DNA of 64,000 bases from Stercorarius parasiticus (taxonomy: Eukaryota > Chordata > Aves > Charadriiformes > Stercorariidae): NCBI GenBank assembly GCA_013396915.1, contig VWZL01005129.1, positions 62,001 through 126,000 on the forward strand. Reading direction: 5' to 3'. The notes below the pieces were generated by a model. That model saw nothing but the letters and a program-made list of their open reading frames with translations. It was not told the DNA's origin and did no database searches. Within the stretch, counting starts at the first letter, position 1. Each line of letters opens with the position of its first letter. The position numbers were made by a program, and so were the translations under genes. This document shows, piece after piece, positions 13,097 through 23,906 of this stretch.

Positions 13097-16000
13097 ATCT
13101 TTTAGGAGAACTTATTGTCAATATGACCAGTGAGTGTCATTCTAAGAAAATGTATACAAGGTGTCAGTGTTAAAATCCCAAAATTGAACTTTGCTAAGAA
13201 AGTGTGCTCCGTTTTTCCAGCACACTGAAATTTTTAATTAGTGAGTGATTTTTTTTTTTTTATTCTCTCCCTCTAATATCTTGGCAAGGTAGAAAACTAT
13301 ATAACAAAAAGAAAGAAAATGTAAAGCTATAAAAGCAATAAACCCCAGGAAACAGAAAAGAATAAGCGTTGGCTGTCTTGGAGGGTAAGGAAGGAACTAT
13401 ATGCATAATCCTTTCTATATCTCGCTTTTTGGCATAGTGTAACCTGAAAAAGGAAGTCCTCTGGATGGATCAGCTACTTTCTGGGCAACATGGCATCACT
13501 GAATTGCTATCCCGTGATGCAGTCAAGCTGTAAATCGTAGTCCCATGATGCTGTCTAAGCTATAGACCACAATAAATGTGGTTTTGCCACTTCAAGCGAC
13601 ATAAACATTTCCTGCTTTGTGTGGTTTTAGACAGCATCAGGAGGTAGCTTGAAACAGACACAGCTTCCAGAATCTCTGAGGCTGATAAATATACCTTTGG
13701 TTAGAAAGTGAAGAAAATAGCAAGGAATAAGGTGCAAAGTAAAAAGAATTTTGATTCTCAGCAGAGGTTATGTATATCTATGTTTTTCTTTAAAGGTAAA
13801 TATACTACAGGATTTCATTGCAAGTGTGAGATTCTGGCAACAGATTGAAACTGAGGGTGCAAAATTGTCTGTTATATCCCAAAGAAGAGCATTAGCAGAG
13901 TATTGTTGTTGTAAGACCAGATGTTCAGTCTTTACAAAATACCAGAATTAATACTGTCCAGTCTTGACGTAATAAAAATGGCTGTAATAATGGGAATAGA
14001 CATGACATGTTTTTTGCCAGTGATTTAATGACACAGCTGTAGAGACATTCAGAAGTTCTGGTCTCTTGTCTCACTTCTGCGACTGGATATATTCTAATGA
14101 CTCATTTTTTTTCTCTCCTGCCCTCTCTTTCTCCTCCTCATTGCTTTCTCCAGGCACTTACCCACGAGCTTTCATCCCCACCTTCCCTTCCTCCATGCAG
14201 TAAGATAGTTGCTTAATCCTCAGAGCTGCAATCATTTCTTCCCTGCAGCTTTGGTTATGGTAGGGGAGCATTTCCAGCAGGACTTACATCCTCCATGTCA
14301 GCTGCGGTGCTTTTCCAATGTCTTTCCTCTTGACAGAAATATAGGTATGGATAAGCATCATCAACTACATAGCAGAGTTTATAGATCCTCCTTGACTGGA
14401 TACCAGTGACGCTCAGTAACATGCAGTCTTACAAGGAACAGTTTTGTTTTGGTGCTCCAAGGGTAAATGCAATAGTGGGAGGAATGAATACAAGGGGATG
14501 CATGCTGGCTTGTGTTTCTTGATTGCCTTTCAGAGTTCCCTTACAAGTCCTGAACTTGGACCATAGGTTGAAAATCTCTACATTATTGCAGTGCCAGTAT
14601 AAGCTAAGAACACCTGTATTGGCATCTGTGCCCTTGCATGCTTCCCCAGTCAAAAAGGAGTCATCCTTCGAGCCATCCTTCCATTTATTTCCTTTCTGCC
14701 CCACTGCTAATAAACAAGCTGATCTCTATTAATGAAGATTTAGGATTATTGGTATGAGTTTACGGAGCTTGCTGAACTGGAAATACTCAAGTTCCTGTTT
14801 TCCATCTTGTAAATCTTATTCACTGTTTTATAAGCTGTAATAGGCCAGGGACCATATACATTGCTGGCTACTTTTTGGCAGTTCGTAATCCAATGGTAGT
14901 TGCTGGGCAATGGTGCAGTGGTTTATGGATTATGGATATTACCCTCACTTCAAAATCTGATGGTTGCTATCAACTTCTTGGGGTGTTCTGGCAATGTGGG
15001 ATCAATGGGACGCAGATTGCATATTTCACGTCTACATTATGGGAAGGACACTACAACTGCTAAGTGGGATGACAAAACAATCCTACACAATGGAAAGGAG
15101 TCCCACAGGGGCAACCAGATCTGTTAAAAAATTAATTTCCTGCCTTAGTTTGTCCTTGAGTGATCTGCCCCTGTATGATATTCATCCCTGAATATGAAGA
15201 CAGCATGTCTTCTTTAGCACGGGCCGAAAGGTGAGTTGGCAGCCTGGTTTGTGTGCTGCTGGGGTCCATTTCAGTTGCATATGATACAAAAGACTAACCT
15301 GAGGAAACAAGATCTTCACTGACCACATGTCTTTCTTTGCAATCAGTCTCTGGAACTGCCCAATGTAAGTGCTGGTTCTTGGCAGCGGTCTTTTTGTTGT
15401 GTATTTTCTGGAAAGCCAAGGGAAAACTTTTCACCAACTCCCCAAATACTCAGTCACAGGCGATGGCCAACAGGAATGAGTGCGCAGCTGTATTGACTGG
15501 AAAGGACTCACTAGAGTGGTAATGTCACATGTTATTCTCTAAAGAGATCTAGAGAACGTTCACCAATCACATACAGTCTGCTCCCCTTGGGAAAAGACCC
15601 CAAACCGTTAAATGCGGCGTCAAAGTTTGTGACTGAGGTATACAGTAAGGCAGAAGGACTTCCTAAACATCCGAAGGTGGCTTACCCTGTTTTGAAATCC
15701 TGACAGAGAGGTTACCACTCTGGCAGTGTGCTTGTCCCACCCATTGGTCTCCCAGGACCAAGCTCAGGAGGGAGGGCCTGGCAGGGAGGCTGCGCTCCCT
15801 GGTGAGCTGTGCTGGCAGCTTTGTCCTCCGCAGCCAGACCCAGGCAAGGGGCGGCCTTCACATGAAGTCACAGCATTTAGCTCCAGCCTCAAAGGGTATG
15901 GCTACGGCTTTCCTGCCAGGCACCCACAGCAGGAGGCTTCTCGCATCGATCTGCAAGCATGGAAGCAGCAGGAGATATAGTCCCTGCTCCCCTCCCTCTC

Positions 16001-16106
16001 ATCCACAGCCCTACCACCCACCACTTAGCTTGTGTCTGGGTTGGACAAACTGTCCAGTGTATCTAGCGTCATTACTGCTTGCTGTGCATCCTCGCTGGCA
16101 ATTTTT
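13097..16106. other. Intergenic stretch, no gene recognised
   Basis: About 3 kb without a gene. Three overlapping open frames in different phases near 14875-15191 and a GC-richer patch near 15720-16030 attract the eye, but they show no family motif and no consistent splice signals. Confidence 0.45.
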
Positions 16107-16150
16107 ATTTGAACTAATTAATGATTAACGGGGGTGCTCTGCTTAATCCT
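16107..16150 (+). promoter_or_regulatory. Candidate liver promoter of gene 2: HNF1-like site plus TGCTTAA box
   Basis: ATTAATGATTAAC at 16107-16119 matches the HNF1 palindrome GTTAATNATTAAC at 12 of 13 positions. TGCTTAATCCTG follows about 20 bp downstream, where a weak TATA-like element would sit. The same arrangement appears upstream of the pseudogene at 63 kb, where GCTTAAGCCTGTTCAA differs from the copy here by one base in 16. HNF1 control is known for mammalian alpha-1-antitrypsin. Its use here is inferred from sequence match and position, about 840 bp before coding exon 2. Confidence 0.65.
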
Positions 16151-16164
16151 GTTCAATGGTACTG

Positions 16165-16222
16165 AAGAGAAGAAGGAGCAGCCAAGACCACATGGACACA
16201 GCAAGATCCTTTTTGTAGCCCT
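16165..16222 (+). other. Candidate non-coding exon 1 of gene 2 (5' UTR); start approximate
   Basis: A strong donor GTAAGT follows base 16222. The 22 bases before it start with GCAAGATCCTT, and the same string stands exactly 22 bases before a GTAAGTAC donor upstream of gene 3 (33259-33280). Shared sequence, spacing and donor support a homologous untranslated first exon, as in mammalian SERPINA genes. The transcription start is a guess from the promoter boxes; only the 3' edge is supported. It would splice to the acceptor before 16951. Confidence 0.55.
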
Positions 16223-16833
16223 GTAAGTACCCTTTTAGACTTCCCTGGGATTTTTTTGGACATTTCATTTTGGGGGACTTTGTTGTTGCCTGGGAAGGGT
16301 GGCTTTTTACATGTAAACAAAGTGATATAGCTGTTATGCAAAAAATCAAAGCAGGCCAAAAGCAAGAACTGGCTTCTAGTGAAGAAGATACTTCACATAA
16401 TTAAAAAATTGTTTTGGAAATAATAGAGATGCATGTAGACTTTGCTACCACAGGTATCCAATATCTTATCTTTGAAGAAACTGTAAAAGTATTTTGTAAT
16501 TTCAGTCTTAGACAGTATGACCTGTGTTTATACCACATTTTTATTCAACACAGGTTTAATTCTCTAATTATTTGAAGAATTGAGGAAGACGAACAGGGCT
16601 GCGGTAGCCATCCTGCAGTACTGAGTACAAAACCAATTTCTACCAGTTACTCTGGGGAAAAGGTCATAAGCTTCCAGTTATTCGCAAATTTAAAGAAAAA
16701 GCAGTCCTACCCTATTTTTTAAAAGTTAATATGATCAAAATGGCCTCTTTGGAGAGAGTACTTGGTTGTACAAATACTGTATCAGGAAGCATAGTCTTCC
16801 TGGGGATGACTGGCATGCATCAGGAATGTGAAA

Positions 16834-16841
16834 TATAAAAG
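16834..16841 (+). promoter_or_regulatory. TATA-like box, possible alternative start for gene 2
   Basis: TATAAAAG lies 110 bp before the exon 2 acceptor. Transcription from here would run straight into coding exon 2 without splicing. It would meet an out-of-frame ATG at 16902 first, so it is less likely than the upstream leader exon. Confidence 0.2.
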
Positions 16842-16967
16842 TGTGAGATTTTGGAGGTTGGTTCTAAGAGCCTCATTTTACTTGGCTGAAGCACTTAGCA
16901 TGAAGAAATTCATTTCCATGCCACGTTTTGTGTGTCTACTTATTTTCCAGAAACAGTTAAAAGGAAA

Positions 16968-17640
16968 ATGAAGCCCACCTTCTCCTTGTGTTTATTGCTG
17001 GCTGGTTTGTACACTCTTGCCCAGGGTCATCAGCATCCTCGTTACCGCAATAAGCAGAATGATCCTAAAGGGACATATTACCCAGGACGCCGTTCTCACG
17101 GAGAAGGATTTTATCCAGTCAAGAACAAAACCTTTGTCAAAATAGTTCCCAGCAACGCTGACTTTGCATTTTCATTTTACAAGCTGGTCGCATCTGAAGC
17201 AACCAACCAAAATATTTTCTTTTCACCCATAAGCATCTCTGCTTCCTTCGCGATGCTGGCACTCGGTGCCAAGTCAGCGACGCTGACGCAGATTCTGGAA
17301 GGGCTTGCCTTTAACCTGAAAAAGACTCAGGAGCAGGAAATACATGAAGGTTTTTGCCAACTCCTCCACATGCTGAACCGTTCAGACAGTGAGCTCCAGC
17401 TGAGCCTGGGCAATGCCCTTTTTATAGAAGAGACACTAAAACCACTACAGAAGTTCTTGGATGATGTCAAAAACTTTTACGAATCTGAAGTCTTTTCTTC
17501 TGACTTTAACAACTCCTCTGGCGCTGAGAATCAGATCAACAGTTATATTGAGGAAAAGACAAATGGGAAAATTGTTAAACTAGTGGAAAACCTTGATCCT
17601 CTCACTGCAATGGTTCTTGTTAACTATGTCTTCTTTAAAG
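16968..17640 (+). CDS. Gene 2 coding exon 2
   Basis: The exon begins at 16951 after TATTTTCCAG, with 17 bases of leader before the ATG. It encodes the signal peptide, basic N-terminal extension and helices through strand 3A, ending in NYVFFK plus one base of a split codon. The donor is GTAAGA at 17641. Confidence 0.93.
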
Positions 17641-20238
17641 GTAAGAAATGTCAAAGGGTGCGAAGGTTGTAATTTAGATGCTTACTGCTTATTACGGGGA
17701 ATGGAAACCTAAGAGAAAGAAACTGTAGTTTAAATATTTTAAATGGAGGAAAACATGTTCAACATCTGGAAAATATTCCTATAAAACCATGTTTATTTGT
17801 TGTCAGTATTAATGTTTGCGCCCTCACCTGCTGGAGTGAAAGGCTGGATTTTTTTAACAAATATCTTTGTTGAGTTTGGTAAATTCTTTAGTGCGATGAT
17901 AGAGCCATGCTCTGGTAAAAGATGGTGTTTTCGGTATTATCTGTCTCTGTCTTCAAGCACTTGTAAAAAAAAAGCTGCCGTGCTGTAACAACTGAGGGTG
18001 CAGTAACGTGAAAAAGATATTTGTTCTAATCAAAGGAAGGCTGTGGGACTAGATCCTGTTTGATTCACCGTGACCATTCCTCTCTATTCTGCTGAATTAT
18101 TTTTCTTTTTGTCATAAGCCCACTGGGAGAAACCCTTCAGTACTTCATATACAAAACAGGAGGATTTTTTTGTGGATCAGGAAACGTCTGTAAAAGTTGA
18201 CATGATGTATCGAAAGGGTTACTACAGAAATTACTTTGATGAGGATCTGTCCTGTTGGCTGGTTCAGATACCTTACAACGGGAATGCTGCAGCGTTATTT
18301 GTTTTGCCTGACGAAGGGAAGATGAAGCAGGTGGAAGATGCTCTTTTGAAAAAGACTGTGTCTAAATGGGAGAAGTCCCTCCAAGACAGGTAAGTGTTTT
18401 TGCTAAGGTGGGAGGTGACCATGTTCTAGATTAGTAGTGTTTATCTCACCAAGATGAAACGTTAAAGGCCATGTTATTTTACTGAACTCTATTCACTTAA
18501 TGGTCCCTCTCTGGGCAGGACTTCCCTTTTCTTATCTAGAAAATGAAAAAGAGCTGTGGGTAGTGAACGAACAGGGCATTGAACTTGGGGTCCACCTTGG
18601 GTTCAGTTCCTGGCTCAACCACAAATTGCTCAGCACCGTGATGAAGTTAACAGACCCTTGTTTCATATGGGCATTGTGAGCCTACAATGGAGCAGCTATT
18701 GGCTGTTAGGGTGTTGAGGGCATTGTATGTAAAAGTGAAATTTTTATTCATTCAACATTACTGCAGCTATTTCTGTGGTGCCCCAGGCCCTGTTATATAT
18801 TTCAGCAGCCTTAGGTCAGCTAGCTATGACCTTTTGAGAAAAACCTGCTACCTGGCAGTAGTAGCTCTGCCACAGGGTTGGTATAGTTGTGTCTTCCACC
18901 CCACTCCTTGAACCCCACTTGTGAAACCAGTGGAGGCAGTTTAGCAGCGGATAAACTGTGGGGGCAGAGGATAACTTGGGCTCATTCTGCTCCAACCCTC
19001 CATGTTAGATAGCTAACCTGGTCAGAAGTGCTGTCTGAACCCTGAGAGCAGACTTATAACATTTAGAAAAATAAATGTGAAGTGTCACTATACTGAAGCC
19101 ATTCAGGAGTGTTACTTAGATGACAATTTGTCCCTAATTGTGTTATTTGTTACAGAAAAATACATCTGCACATTCCAAAATTTTCTATTTCTGGTACCTA
19201 TGATGTGAAAAAGATAGTCAAACAAGTGGGTATGATTGATGTGTTCACTGAACAAGCTGATCTGTCAGGGATTACTGAGGAGCCTGGACTGATGGTTTCA
19301 AAAGTAAGTCAGCACGTGAAACACAGCAACCACAGGGTTTGTCTGTTCCCAGAACCTGACATTAGTATCCCATGAAAAGTTTCTCTCATTCTCTCTGAAG
19401 CATCGCTCAATCGTCAACAACTGCCAGTCTGGAGGCAAAGCAAACCCTATCTTTCCTAAACCTGAAGCCTAACATACAAACATATAACAAGGGGTTATAT
19501 GTACGTAAGAACAAAGAAGATGATGTACATACAATTAAATTTTCTTTTGGCTACTAAACAAAATTATCTAAAGGTAGCACATTAGCTTTGGTAAAATCTC
19601 CTCTAATTCCGCCTACGGAGAGCAAAAGGCTGTTATTCCTGCCCTTCTAGTGCTCTCAAAAGGTTATTTTTTCAGCTAGATGATAGGGTAAATTCACAAT
19701 AATACGTGAAGCTGCCAAAGGCCAAACTAAGTCTAGGCTAAATTACCAGTTCCTTTGCTTCCCGAATTTCTTGCCATCAGTCATCTTGAGCGCTCTTTGG
19801 CTGTCCGCTGTGTGAGGGCTACTCTCTGCACAGGCGGTGACGGCGGCTAGCAGGAGCGGTCTGATGGCTGATGGTGGGAAGGGGAGTGGCTGGTGATGAC
19901 CTTCCCAGAGGCTGGTGCTGCTGGGTCTTGCCCCAGGCAGGGCTCTCTCTGGCAAGATCGGGGAGGGTGGCAGGCTGCTATGTTCTCGCCAGATTGTCAG
20001 GTGGAGGTTGTTTTCCTCTGTGTCCTTGCAGGTGATCCACAGAGCGGTGCTAAATATTCATGAGAATGGCACTGAAGCAGCAGGGGCCACGGTGAAGGAG
20101 ATTACCTGGAGGTCTGGCGATTTTCCTCATCCGCCTCGAATCAGATTCAACAGGCCCTTTCTCCTGGTGATTCTGGATAAATACACCCGCACCATCCTCT
20201 TCATAGGGAAAATCGTAAACCCTCTTAAAAATGACTGA
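16968..20238 (+). CDS. Gene 2: complete clade A serpin, predicted P1 Arg (432 aa)
   Basis: Secreted serine-protease inhibitor assembled from exons 16968-17640, 18119-18389, 19156-19303 and 20032-20238. The phases join cleanly and total 1,299 bp with TGA. The start chosen is the ATG 17 bases inside the exon; an in-frame ATG at 16932 lies before the TTTTCCAG acceptor and is excluded. Residues 1-20 are a signal peptide ([16 protein letters not shown]). A basic, His/Arg-rich stretch of about 40 residues precedes the serpin core at [10 protein letters not shown]. Framework motifs include [36 protein letters not shown] and ADLSGI. Hinge GTEAAGATV starts at residue 377, giving P1 Arg391 and P1' Ser392 (ITWR-S), then signature [11 protein letters not shown]. 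The 28-residue loop length equals that of antichymotrypsin. Arg-Ser resembles protein C inhibitor (SERPINA5), but orthology is not proven. N-glycosylation sequons include NKT, NRS and NNS. Confidence 0.94.
18119..18389 (+). CDS. Gene 2 coding exon 3
   Basis: 271 bp, the same length as in genes 3 and 4. The acceptor is GTCATAAG and the donor GTAAGT. The split codon makes Ala, followed by HWEKPF. The exon contains [12 protein letters not shown], the breach/sheet-B segment [20 protein letters not shown] and KWEKSLQDR. Confidence 0.93.
19156..19303 (+). CDS. Gene 2 coding exon 4
   Basis: 148 bp, as in genes 3 and 4. The acceptor is TTTGTTACAG and the donor GTAAGT after TCAAAA. It encodes [19 protein letters not shown], then [20 protein letters not shown] and SK. 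Confidence 0.93.
20032..20238 (+). CDS. Gene 2 coding exon 5 (reactive-centre loop)
   Basis: The acceptor is GTCCTTGCAG. The exon opens [20 protein letters not shown] and carries the reactive bond ITWR-SGDF, the signature FNRPF and the C-terminal [12 protein letters not shown], ending at TGA 20236-20238. The nearest poly(A)-like signal is the weak variant AATACA at 20295-20300; no AATAAA was seen close by. Confidence 0.93.
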   Translation: MIHRAVLNIHENGTEAAGATVKEITWRSGDFPHPPRIRFNRPFLLVILDKYTRTILFIGKIVNPLKND

Positions 20239-23200
20239 TTGACCAGAGGACATGGACTTACACACTTTGCTGGCTAAATTCCTGTGATCCAGCAATACAT
20301 TTGTGTGGACATGCAGCTACGCGCTAGCGCTCGTCTTTCAACCATTATCCTTATATACATTATTAATCCCTTAAAAATACCCACTATTTCTCCTTGTACA
20401 AAAGTCACTGGTATTTCCCCCCAGCCTACAGCTGGGTCTAGCTTGTAGCGTTAGCAAAATACAAGTCACTTTTCACCAGTTTTGTAAGAAGCCTTTTCTC
20501 ACATGCTCCCGTGGGGTGTTTGAGACGGTTTAAAGTCTCCAGATAATGTAGCTATTGCTGTACACTCCCAGTACGTGTACGGGAGAGCAGCAGAAGGGAA
20601 ACGGGGAAAAGGAGGTGCAAGGTATACGTCATGTCTGTTTAATCCACTAACCTTTGATGACTAGTCTTAAATGCAGATTCCCTTAATACTGGAGTGAATG
20701 TCCATTAATTTTGTTGGCTTTTAACCAAGTATGGTGTGAATCTGCCCTCCCTCTGCCTCCTCCTCAGTGGAAGCCCTCCTCATGAAGACAAGAAGGTTGT
20801 TTTTGCTTTACAAATAATGTTTATTCCACTAAGGAAGGATGCCATACCAGCAAAAAGACTTTCTGTTTTATCATGCTAATATAACTATTATTGCCAATGC
20901 CTGAGATAAAAGTACGGTGGAGCAGTCCGTGACATAGAATCAGTTTCCTTTTTATGGATTTGTTGCCACTGTCATTTCTCTTTTCTCCTACTGATGCTGC
21001 CTTCGCTATCACACTTTCCAGCTAGACTTGTCAGACTGTGGTAGAAAAGAGGAGAAATGAAAAATTATAACACCAGAGCGTTTGTATTTGCTCAGTAGGA
21101 AGGTTCCTCAGCAGATCTTTCCTAGGGACTGTTTATTTGTTTTAAACTATCATAGACACACACACATAATGCAGGTAATATTGGAGAAGCCACCTTTCTA
21201 AATATTAACAGTGGATTACTGTTATAGAGTAAAAACATACTGTGACTTGACATTTGTACCTTTTCACTTAAGGTTTCTTGAGTCTAATTTATTGCTACTG
21301 TGTTTTTTTATAGCGACTCAATTGACAGGATTTTAACATAGTAGCTACACTAGAAAATTGTATGGTTATGAAAGGAAAGAAACACAAAGGAGTAAATATT
21401 TAAATTATTTTATTATTTTTCTTTATTTTTTTAAATCAGCATCTTTAGCATGTCTTATTAAAATATAGAAAGCCAATGAAAGAGCTTAAATTACAGATTG
21501 ATTCCATCTCTTTCTGTAGAATATCTCAGACTGGTAGAAAAAAAAAGTAAAAAATAAATGGCAATTTTTTAGACTTCAGTCTCTTAAAATATCTGTGAAA
21601 AATATAACTCAAAAATTATGGTGAATATTTCTAAAACAGAATTATCTTGATTGGTTTGGGGATCTTTATTTTCTTTGACACTAATGCTATCGATATTAGT
21701 AAATGGTAGCTGCCAGTACACCAATAAGGAACATAAGAATCTTCCCATGTCTATCTGCCAGCTGACAGCCATGTAACACGACATTCACTCTCAAAGCCCT
21801 CCTCAAAATCGTGTAAAACAATGACAAAATTTTCCTACTCAGAACTGTATTTGTCTGTTCGACATTTAGTAACAACCAGTTGGCTTCATACCTCTAAGTA
21901 TACAAAGACTTGGTCTTGGTGTGACACAGATAAACTGATTCTACAGAAGATCATTTAAAAGTTCTTGGCAAATCTCAGGGCTAAATGAGGACTGGATGCC
22001 AAAGTCCAGCTTTGCAATGACAAATGACTCTGTAGGCGAATACCAAGAGAGATTATATTTGTTGTTCCTCACGGACCTCAGATCAATAGTCTCTGTTTGT
22101 TAATGAGAAAAAAATATTTAAGTGATATTTTGCCAATATCAGATCTCACTTTGCAAGGTAACCTTGTTCCTTAACTTATTTGAAAGTGGGTGGAGAAAAA
22201 TCAAGCTGAATTAAGAACTGGATGACCAAAACATATCAAGAAACTATCGTTGGTAGGGAATCATCTTCCAATGGGAGTAGGGACCATATACACATGTCTT
22301 GCCTTGGTTTTCTTTCTGTTTTCACAAAAATCAGGGAATGCTCCTCACTAGAAATGTGCAGCAGACAGCAAATTTGTGTGGTAAACATTGAGTACAGAAG
22401 GGCTGCACAACCACCCCCAAAACTGTCAATCTTGCAGTTGTCACAAATCCAGCGCAGTCATGGTTTATTCAGGGTGTGTTTCTTCTTTCAATCTGCTGCC
22501 TTTTTGCTTCTTCTTTCCTGGATTTCTGTTTCTTGGTTTGTTTGCTACCATAAATTTTGTGACCAGTGCAACAGCGGAAGGACTTTCCTCCTAGCTAGTC
22601 AAGAGTTTCTGCTGCTGCATGCAAGGGCTGTGGTGTGCCACTTCAGCTGGAGGATGGAGCTGGCCTGATGAACCACCTGAAGGACAAAGTGCGAAGGACA
22701 TCTAACCCAACCTGCACTGAAGCCTACCCACCCATCTGATGTGGGAGTCCATGCAACCGTGTGCGTGCAGGAGCTGCAGCCTCCACACTGCCTATGTGGA
22801 CCTGAAGAGGAATCTGTGATGGTATGGCTGAAAGTAGTCTTCTGTAAAGGCTGTTTTGAGTTAACAGCCACAGAAGAAGAATTGCCAGCATAGTAGAAGC
22901 TTTGGAACAGCACACACTGAGCAGCTCTCTGAAAGAAGGAGGAAGGCAAAACAAGCATTGTGGGAATAGCAGTGAACTGTGTATTTGTTGTCATAACTAG
23001 GAAAGAGTTATCTACAGAAGTGAAACAAAGTCTAAAAACGAAGTCTAAAATAAGGAGCTCGAAACCCAGGATTAATCTATGGTGGAGATAGATTTAACCC
23101 TCACCTACGAACTACGTGAAGTTCAAAAGACATTGGAAGAAAACTAGCAGCAATTTTGAGTAGTGCTAAAGGTCATAGAAGAAGGAACAAGCAAAAAGAA

Positions 23201-23826
23201 GCAAAGTATGTATGGGTGTGGGGCAGAGAGGGAAATAATATGCTTGACGCAAATCAAAGAAAATAACATATTTCGAACAGCCAGTGGTTAGTGCCAACGC
23301 GCAGGTCTGTCATTGTTCCCAGTGCTGTGCAGCATCTGCTAGGATAACATGAGCAACAGTCTTAAAGGTCATGGGCTGAAAAGCAAAACTGCGTATTCTG
23401 CTGGAAAGACCTACTAATGCTCTGTTACATGTAAGCACAAATAAGAACCCATATTTTGACAAAGGTAGAAGGCACAGGCTGCTTAATGAGAAAAATTCCT
23501 GGCAAAGCTGAGGCACGTAGTTCTGATGTCAGAGTATCCTCATCAAACAGGAGATATCATCGAATCATGCCGTTATTTAGGTCCCTTACAAAGTAATCAC
23601 CTTTTAATTTGTTTTCTAATATATAACAACTAAATAGTCACATCTTGTTAGCATTGCCTTGATACCTAATAACCTATTACTTTCTTGTACTGTATGATAT
23701 TGTTCTTTCTGCATGTCACCTTTAAGACATAATGACAAAGAAAAAAATTAGCAAAGTTTATAAAGTTCTGGTGGGGATTTAACCCGCGATACTTCAGGGG
23801 TGGTGGGGTAGGAGTCTCCCCTTAAT
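20239..23826. other. 3' flank of gene 2 and intergenic DNA
   Basis: About 3.6 kb with no gene recognised. It is AT-rich around 21.1-21.8 kb. A 148-codon + frame at 22222-22668 and a 131-codon - frame at 22599-22994 show no family motifs and are taken as chance frames. No exon 2-4 partner for the 23.8 kb serpin remnant was found here. Confidence 0.45.
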
Positions 23827-23906
23827 GACAGCACGCCTTTACTGGTGCTCATCATTGACCAGCACACCCACATCATTATCTTAATGGGAAAATAGTTATC
23901 CCGGCA
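23827..23906 (+). pseudogene. Isolated serpin last-exon remnant (pseudogene A)
   Basis: Translation from 23827 reads STPLLVLIIDQHTHIIILMG followed by KIVIP. It aligns with the C-terminal block [26 protein letters not shown] of gene 3. The loop part upstream is unreadable, the signature RPF is damaged, and there is no stop at the usual place. No other exons were found nearby, so this is a decayed fragment of a further serpin copy between genes 2 and 3. Confidence 0.75.

Noticed and set aside
14875..15191. Three overlapping + frames suggesting a frameshifted retrocopy
   Set aside because: Translations in all three phases show no known protein, and there is no poly(A) or target duplication.
16932..16967. 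Upstream in-frame ATG for gene 2
   Set aside because: It lies before the TTTTCCAG acceptor and would disrupt the signal peptide; the ATG at 16968 matches the position in gene 4.
22599..22994. 131-codon minus-strand frame
   Set aside because: Partly overlaps a + frame of similar length, with no domain recognised.
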